Shown in pieces: positions 27,722 through 32,536 of a DNA stretch of 32,536 nt (positions within the stretch are counted from its first letter, which is position 1; the number at the start of each line of letters is the position of its first letter). The notes under the pieces were generated by a model. That model saw nothing but the letters and a program-made list of their open reading frames with translations, made no database searches and was not told where the DNA came from. Origin of the DNA: Alphaproteobacteria bacterium (lineage in GTDB: Bacteria; Pseudomonadota; Alphaproteobacteria; Micavibrionales; Micavibrionaceae); NCBI GenBank assembly GCA_007117665.1, contig SKGD01000108.1, positions 1 to 32,536 of the forward strand, written 5' to 3'. Made by a program: the position numbers and the translations under genes.

Positions 27722-28521
27722 AGAACCATCCCGTTATCTGGCTTGATGGCCGTTTTCAACCTGCATCCGGTGCGCTTGTGCCGCATGATGATGCGGGATA
27801 TCTGCGCGGGCTGGGGGTTTTTGACACGATGAAAGGCGCAAACGGTCAGGCCGTAAACGCCAAAGAACATCTGGAAAGACTGCAAAATCATTGCCGGATG
27901 GTGCTGCTGCACGACCCGGCGCTGGATATTGACGCGCTGGCCGCGACCGCGCAAAGGCTGCTGGTGAAAAACGGCCTGACCGAAGGTTATGCGCGTATCC
28001 GCACGCAAATCACCGCCGGGCGTGTCACGGAAATGTTTGGAAAGCCGCAAAATCCGATCATCATGATGATGGCGGTGCGTGCCGATATCCCGCCAACGCC
28101 CCAACCCGTATCATTGCAAATTATTGCCGATGCGCCGCGGATCGCCCGTTGCCGCTATGAAAATTGCAAGCGTCTCGATTATACACGCTCTTATCTGGCA
28201 AAACATCTGGCTGTGCAGGCCGGGGCGGATGATGCGCTGATCACCAATACGGACGGCAATATGGCCTGTGCCACGACCAGCAACCTGTTCATCGTCGAAG
28301 GCGGCAAGCTGGTCACTCCACCCCTGACCGACGGCGTGCTGGACGGCATCACACGGCGCAGCATGATCGCAACATATCACGCCAGTGAAGAAAGTATTTC
28401 CGAAACGCGCCTGATGAAAGCCGAGGGTGTTTTACTGACCAACAGCATTTTAGGGCTGCGCCCCGTCAAAAGCATCAATGGGACGGCTTTTGCCGTGCCC
28501 CCCGACAAATTTCTGAAATAA
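27718..28521 (+). CDS. Class IV aminotransferase, probable aminodeoxychorismate lyase
   Basis: GYLRGLGVFDTMKGANGQAVNAKEHLERL; YENCKRLDYTRSYLAKHLAVQAGADDALITNTDGNMACATTSNLFIVEGGKLVTPPLTDGVLDGITRR; ATGA overlap with pabA. Confidence 0.88.
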   Translation: MKNHPVIWLDGRFQPASGALVPHDDAGYLRGLGVFDTMKGANGQAVNAKEHLERLQNHCRMVLLHDPALDIDALAATAQRLLVKNGLTEGYARIRTQITAGRVTEMFGKPQNPIIMMMAVRADIPPTPQPVSLQIIADAPRIARCRYENCKRLDYTRSYLAKHLAVQAGADDALITNTDGNMACATTSNLFIVEGGKLVTPPLTDGVLDGITRRSMIATYHASEESISETRLMKAEGVLLTNSILGLRPVKSINGTAFAVPPDKFLK

Positions 28522-28550
28522 ACTCCACACAATGCAAGCAACGAAATAGA

Positions 28551-29453
28551 TCAGGGCGCGAGCGCGTGCGCGACTTTTGATGATGGCTTGCGGTCGAGAT
28601 GACCGGCAATATACCACGCCGCATCAATTAGTTTTTTTATATCAACGCCGGTTTCAATCCCCATACCGTGCAGCATGTAAAGCACGTCTTCCGTTGCCAC
28701 ATTACCTGATGCGCCTTTGGCATAAGGGCACCCCCCCAGACCGGCGACCGATGAATCAATCACCCCGATCCCCATTTCCAGCCCCTTGTAAATATTCACA
28801 AGCGCCTGACCGTATGTGTCATGGCAATGCAACGCCAGCGCCGATAAGGGTACTTTTTCACTGACCGCGCGCAGCATATCACCGATAATATTCGGCGTAC
28901 CGACCCCGATCGTATCGCCCAGAGAAATCTCGTAACACCCCATATCATACAGGCTGCGCGCGACATCAGCCACCGCATCCGGCGCGACAGCACCTTCATA
29001 CGGACACCCGGCAACACAGGACACATAACCGCGCACAGCGATACCCGCACCACGCGCCATCTCTATCACAGGCACAAAACGCTGCAGGCTTTCGGCAATG
29101 CTGCAATTAATATTTTTGCTGCTAAAGCTTTCAGATGCTGCTGCGAAAACAGCCACTTCTCCGACCCCGGATGCCAGCGCGCCCGCCATGCCTTTTTCAT
29201 TCGGCACCAGCGCCGGATAAGAGACACCTTCCCTGCGTTTTATACCTGTCATCACCGCCGCCGCATCGGCCATTTGCGGCACCCATTTTGGCGAAACGAA
29301 AGACGCCGATTCAATATGGCGCAACCCCGCATCCGCCAACTTCTCAATCAGCGTAATTTTGACATCCGCCGGCACAAGCTGCTTTTCATTCTGCAGCCCG
29401 TCCCGCGGCCCGACCTCATAGATTTTGACAATAGACGGCAGCATATCAGACAA
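28551..29453 (-). CDS. hmgL: Hydroxymethylglutaryl-CoA lyase
   Basis: [89 protein letters not shown]. Confidence 0.96.
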   Translation of the reverse strand: MSDMLPSIVKIYEVGPRDGLQNEKQLVPADVKITLIEKLADAGLRHIESASFVSPKWVPQMADAAAVMTGIKRREGVSYPALVPNEKGMAGALASGVGEVAVFAAASESFSSKNINCSIAESLQRFVPVIEMARGAGIAVRGYVSCVAGCPYEGAVAPDAVADVARSLYDMGCYEISLGDTIGVGTPNIIGDMLRAVSEKVPLSALALHCHDTYGQALVNIYKGLEMGIGVIDSSVAGLGGCPYAKGASGNVATEDVLYMLHGMGIETGVDIKKLIDAAWYIAGHLDRKPSSKVAHALAP

Positions 29454-29539
29454 CGTAAGTGATCCCTTTCAAAACCAATAACCCTGACTTTATATCATTT
29501 GGCGGATTATCATTATAAGAAAACACAGAGAACACTTTA

Positions 29540-30436
29540 TTATCTGCGTCGCAATAAACGATTTAGCTCATTATAACCTGCGACTACTTTTTCTTTCGAT
29601 GCAATCAAAGGTCCTATAACAATAAGCATTGTCGCAAACAAAATACCGGCTGTCGCCATAGCTTTCGCGAAGGCTATCAATAAGAAAGTAGAGATCAAGG
29701 GTGTAAAATAAGAAGCCACACCTAATATTTGGATATGGCCTTTTTTCATCGCCGAATCCCAAAGAAAGTACCCAAGACTGGCCACTACTCCCATCAATAA
29801 AACAAATGGCGCCTGCCCCCAATCAACATAATCAAAACGCTCGGTTGAAAGGGAGATCGCAAACAGGATCAGACCGCTAAATAGAAAAGAAACCGGTACG
29901 GTGTTACCAGTATAAGACGGCACAAAACGTGTCAAAACTGAGTATCCCGCCCATATCACAGCCGCAAAAAGAGCAAGGATATGGCCAAAAGCAACATCCC
30001 CGAACAATTGATCCGGCCTTGACAAAAGAATAACAACGCCCGAAAAACCAGCCAAAGCCCCTACCAAATGATGCGGGCGAAATCCGCTATCTTTGAGAAA
30101 TGAACTAAAAACAACGACCAAAACAGGCCACAAATAATTAATCAGGGAGGCCTCCACAACGGGGACAGTCCCCAATGAGAAGAAATAGAGGGCGCGATAC
30201 CCCCCAATACCAACCACACAAAAAACGATCACCCACCAGGGAATAGCAAAATGAGCACGAATATCTTCCCGAAATAAAAGCCATTTGACAAAAAAGACAA
30301 AAAAACCGGTCAAGCTTGTCAATGCCGCCAACATGAAGGGAGGAAAAGTATCACAAAACGTAAAGAGCAAGGCTGTCGAAGACCAAAATAAAATGGCCAG
30401 TAAACCATTAAGATTTGCGCGCGCCACACTTGTCAT
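29540..30436 (-). CDS. EamA/DMT-superfamily transporter
   Basis: About 10 hydrophobic segments; two EamA-type halves (...LINYLWPVLVVVFSSFLK...; ...SLGYFLWDSAMKKGHIQILGVASYFTPLISTFLL...). Start overlaps the mccA stop (ATGA). Confidence 0.9.
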   Translation of the reverse strand: MTSVARANLNGLLAILFWSSTALLFTFCDTFPPFMLAALTSLTGFFVFFVKWLLFREDIRAHFAIPWWVIVFCVVGIGGYRALYFFSLGTVPVVEASLINYLWPVLVVVFSSFLKDSGFRPHHLVGALAGFSGVVILLSRPDQLFGDVAFGHILALFAAVIWAGYSVLTRFVPSYTGNTVPVSFLFSGLILFAISLSTERFDYVDWGQAPFVLLMGVVASLGYFLWDSAMKKGHIQILGVASYFTPLISTFLLIAFAKAMATAGILFATMLIVIGPLIASKEKVVAGYNELNRLLRRR

Positions 30437-32409
30437 GCTTCTGAATCTTTTATTGAAACAAGCAGCGCACCGTCGGCGACCTGATCATTTACCGCCACCG
30501 GCAATTCATCAACCACCCCCGCACAGCCTGCGCGAATGGTCATTTCCATTTTCATGGCTTCCATGATCAAAAGCGGCTGGTCTTTTTCAACATGATCGCC
30601 CTGCCTGACCATAACATCAATGATGCGCCCCGGCATCGGGGTTGTAATGCGCCCTTCGCCGGCGGCGCCATCATCATCCGCGCCATGCACAAAACAGTGC
30701 AGCATAACAACCCGCCCCGCGCGCAAAACCGACAACTCATCACCATGTGGCAAAAATGCTGCGCTTATATCGCGCCCGTCAAATAAAACCCGCACAAAAG
30801 CGCCTTGTCCGCCACGCCATGAAATGTTGTGCGTATGGCCGTTATAATCCAGTTCAAAATCGGTTCCTTTCGCGGCAAAGCGCGCATCAAAACGAGTCCC
30901 CCGGCACAAAAATGACATACGGCGAAACGGTGTCGCGCCATCCATGCGCCAGCTATCCGGCAACGACCACGGATCATCGGGCGACAGCTCATCCGCTCCG
31001 GCCACGCCGAAATAAATACAGGCCAGCGCCAGATCCTCGGCATGTGGCAAGCCGTAATCATCCGGGATCAAAAAGCTTTCATGCCGGGCGATAAAGTCCG
31101 TATCAACATCGCCATTGATAAAATCATGCTGCGCGAAGACGCGGGTCAGGAATTCATGATTATTATTCAGTCCGGCAATCGCGATTCCCTGCAAGGCATG
31201 CTGCATTTGTTCGATTGCCGCGCTGCGATTATCCCCATGCACAATTAATTTGGCAATCATCGGGTCATAATGGATGCTGACAGTGTCGCCGGCTTCGACG
31301 CCGCTGTCGATTCGCGCATGATCGGGCATGACAAACGCCTCGACCCGCCCGGTTTGCGGCAAAAATCCCTGCGCCGGATCTTCGGCATAAAGACGCACTT
31401 CAAACGCATGACCGCGCAGCATAATATCTTTTTGCTGCAACGGAATTTCCTCGCCATAGGCCACGCGCAACTGCCATTCCACAAGATCCAGCCCCGTGAC
31501 CATTTCCGTCACCGGATGTTCGACCTGCAGGCGCGTATTCATCTCCATAAAGAAAAAATCCTGCGTTTTGCCGTCCATGATGAACTCGATCGTTCCGGCA
31601 TTTTCGTATTTCAACGCCTTGACTGCTTTGATCGCCGCCGCGCCCAGCGCATCGCGCACATCATCGCGCAAGCCCGGTGCGGGGGCTTCCTCGACGACTT
31701 TTTGATGGCGGCGCTGCAACGAACAATCGCGCTCAAACAAATGCACGGCATTGCCTTTGGAATCACCGAAAACCTGCACCTCGACATGGCGCGGACACGC
31801 AATATATTTTTCAATCAAAACACGGTCATTGCCGAAACTTGCGCTGGCCTCGCGTTGACAGCTTTGCAGCATCCCGGAAAACTCTTTTGCATCCCTCACC
31901 AGCCGCATGCCCTTGCCGCCACCGCCGGCAACCGCCTTGATCAGCACAGGATAACCAATATCCGCCGCCGCTGCGGCCAGTGTTTTTTCATCCTGCGCCG
32001 CGCCGCGATAACCCGGCACAACAGGCACACCGGCTTTCTCCATAATATCCTTGGCTTTATCCTTCAGCCCCATCGCGTCAATGGCCGCGGCTGAAGGGCC
32101 GATAAACTTGATGCCTGCCTTGGCGCAGGCACGCGCAAAATCAGTATTTTCCGATAAAAATCCGTAGCCCGGATGCACCGCCTCGGCGCCGGTATCGCGC
32201 GCAGCCTTTAAAATCGCGTCCGCCCTGAGATAAGACTCGGACGCCGCCGTCCCGCCGATACAAACAGCTTCATCCGCCATCCGCACATGCAGCGCGCCGC
32301 GATCCGCCTCAGAATAAACAGCCACCGTTTGAATACCAAGATGGCGCGCTGTTTTTATAACCCTGCACGCAATCTCGCCCCTGTTCGCTATCAGAATTTT
32401 CCTGAACAT
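30433..32409 (-). CDS. mccA: Methylcrotonyl-CoA carboxylase biotin-containing (alpha) subunit
   Basis: MFRKILIANRGEIACRVIKTARHLGIQTVAVYSEADRGALHVRMADEAVCIG; KAVAGGGGKGMRLV; MEMNTRLQVEHPVTEMVTGLDLVEWQLRVA; C-terminal biotinyl motif EAMKMEM. mccA rather than pccA inferred from neighbouring hmgL and ivd. Start at 32409; the longer ORF to 32529 is repeat-derived. Confidence 0.93.
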   Translation of the reverse strand: MFRKILIANRGEIACRVIKTARHLGIQTVAVYSEADRGALHVRMADEAVCIGGTAASESYLRADAILKAARDTGAEAVHPGYGFLSENTDFARACAKAGIKFIGPSAAAIDAMGLKDKAKDIMEKAGVPVVPGYRGAAQDEKTLAAAAADIGYPVLIKAVAGGGGKGMRLVRDAKEFSGMLQSCQREASASFGNDRVLIEKYIACPRHVEVQVFGDSKGNAVHLFERDCSLQRRHQKVVEEAPAPGLRDDVRDALGAAAIKAVKALKYENAGTIEFIMDGKTQDFFFMEMNTRLQVEHPVTEMVTGLDLVEWQLRVAYGEEIPLQQKDIMLRGHAFEVRLYAEDPAQGFLPQTGRVEAFVMPDHARIDSGVEAGDTVSIHYDPMIAKLIVHGDNRSAAIEQMQHALQGIAIAGLNNNHEFLTRVFAQHDFINGDVDTDFIARHESFLIPDDYGLPHAEDLALACIYFGVAGADELSPDDPWSLPDSWRMDGATPFRRMSFLCRGTRFDARFAAKGTDFELDYNGHTHNISWRGGQGAFVRVLFDGRDISAAFLPHGDELSVLRAGRVVMLHCFVHGADDDGAAGEGRITTPMPGRIIDVMVRQGDHVEKDQPLLIMEAMKMEMTIRAGCAGVVDELPVAVNDQVADGALLVSIKDSEA

Positions 32410-32420
32410 GGTTGGTATTC

Positions 32421-32536
32421 TAGGGTCAAAACTCACAGTTTTCATCCATTCTGCGCGCGACGCGCCCTTTCGGGTGACAAAACAAAAAGAAATTAGCATC
32501 ATTTTTCCCGCTTGAATATGCTTTGGCATGTCCCGC
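32421..32536. mobile_element. MITE/foldback-like element, second copy, truncated by window edge
   Basis: TAGGGTCAAAACTCACAGTTTTCATCCATTCTGCGCG identical to 14788-14824, and CCCTTTCGGGTGACAAAACAAAAAGAAATTAGCATCATTTTTCCCGCTTGAATATGCTTTGGCATGTCCCGC nearly identical to 14921-14992. Confidence 0.85.

Noticed and set aside
31270-32094. 274 aa + strand ORF opposite mccA
   Set aside because: Antisense to the biotin carboxylase domain; His/Arg-rich shadow translation.
1-32536. CRISPR array, prophage, tRNA/rRNA genes or a multi-gene defence island
   Set aside because: Looked for regularly spaced repeats, structural phage genes, CCA-ended cloverleaf-like sequences and clustered nuclease/helicase genes; none was convincing. 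The DinG-type helicase has the ordinary alphaproteobacterial DinG architecture.

Overview
Most of this 32.5 kb window is an alphaproteobacterial-type chromosomal segment of housekeeping genes. In order it contains: the 3' part of an isovaleryl-CoA dehydrogenase (cut by the left edge); an AT-rich AbiU2/HEPN-like gene; an OMP-like exported protein; a PIN-like protein; ppdK; a GNAT; an alpha2-type glycyl-tRNA synthetase; an S49 peptidase; a TrmN6-like methyltransferase; a DUF2007 protein; a polyprenyl synthase; a nitroreductase; a response regulator / Hpt-like / response regulator cluster; uvrB; class II lysS; a pseudopilin-like protein; an MscS channel; a DinG-type helicase; a pabB-pabA-pabC-like operon; hmgL; an EamA transporter; and the biotin-carboxylase subunit of methylcrotonyl-CoA carboxylase. 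No complete phage, CRISPR array, transposase, tRNA or rRNA was recognised. The most interesting signals are non-coding. (1) A MITE/foldback-like element has TAGGGTCAAAACTCACAG terminal inverted repeats. One complete copy (14788-15062), one copy cut by the right edge (32421-32536) and a diverged solo end (21474-21511) are visible. Both full-type copies abut gene starts in the same orientation and extend those ORFs in frame. (2) A dispersed hairpin repeat family has four copies in the window, and all four lie between convergent gene pairs. (3) A signal-peptide protein gene is interrupted by a single in-frame TAA. (4) Phased TCAAAT repeats and a near-consensus CtrA-type site lie upstream of the second response regulator. 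All product names come from motif recognition without database searches.
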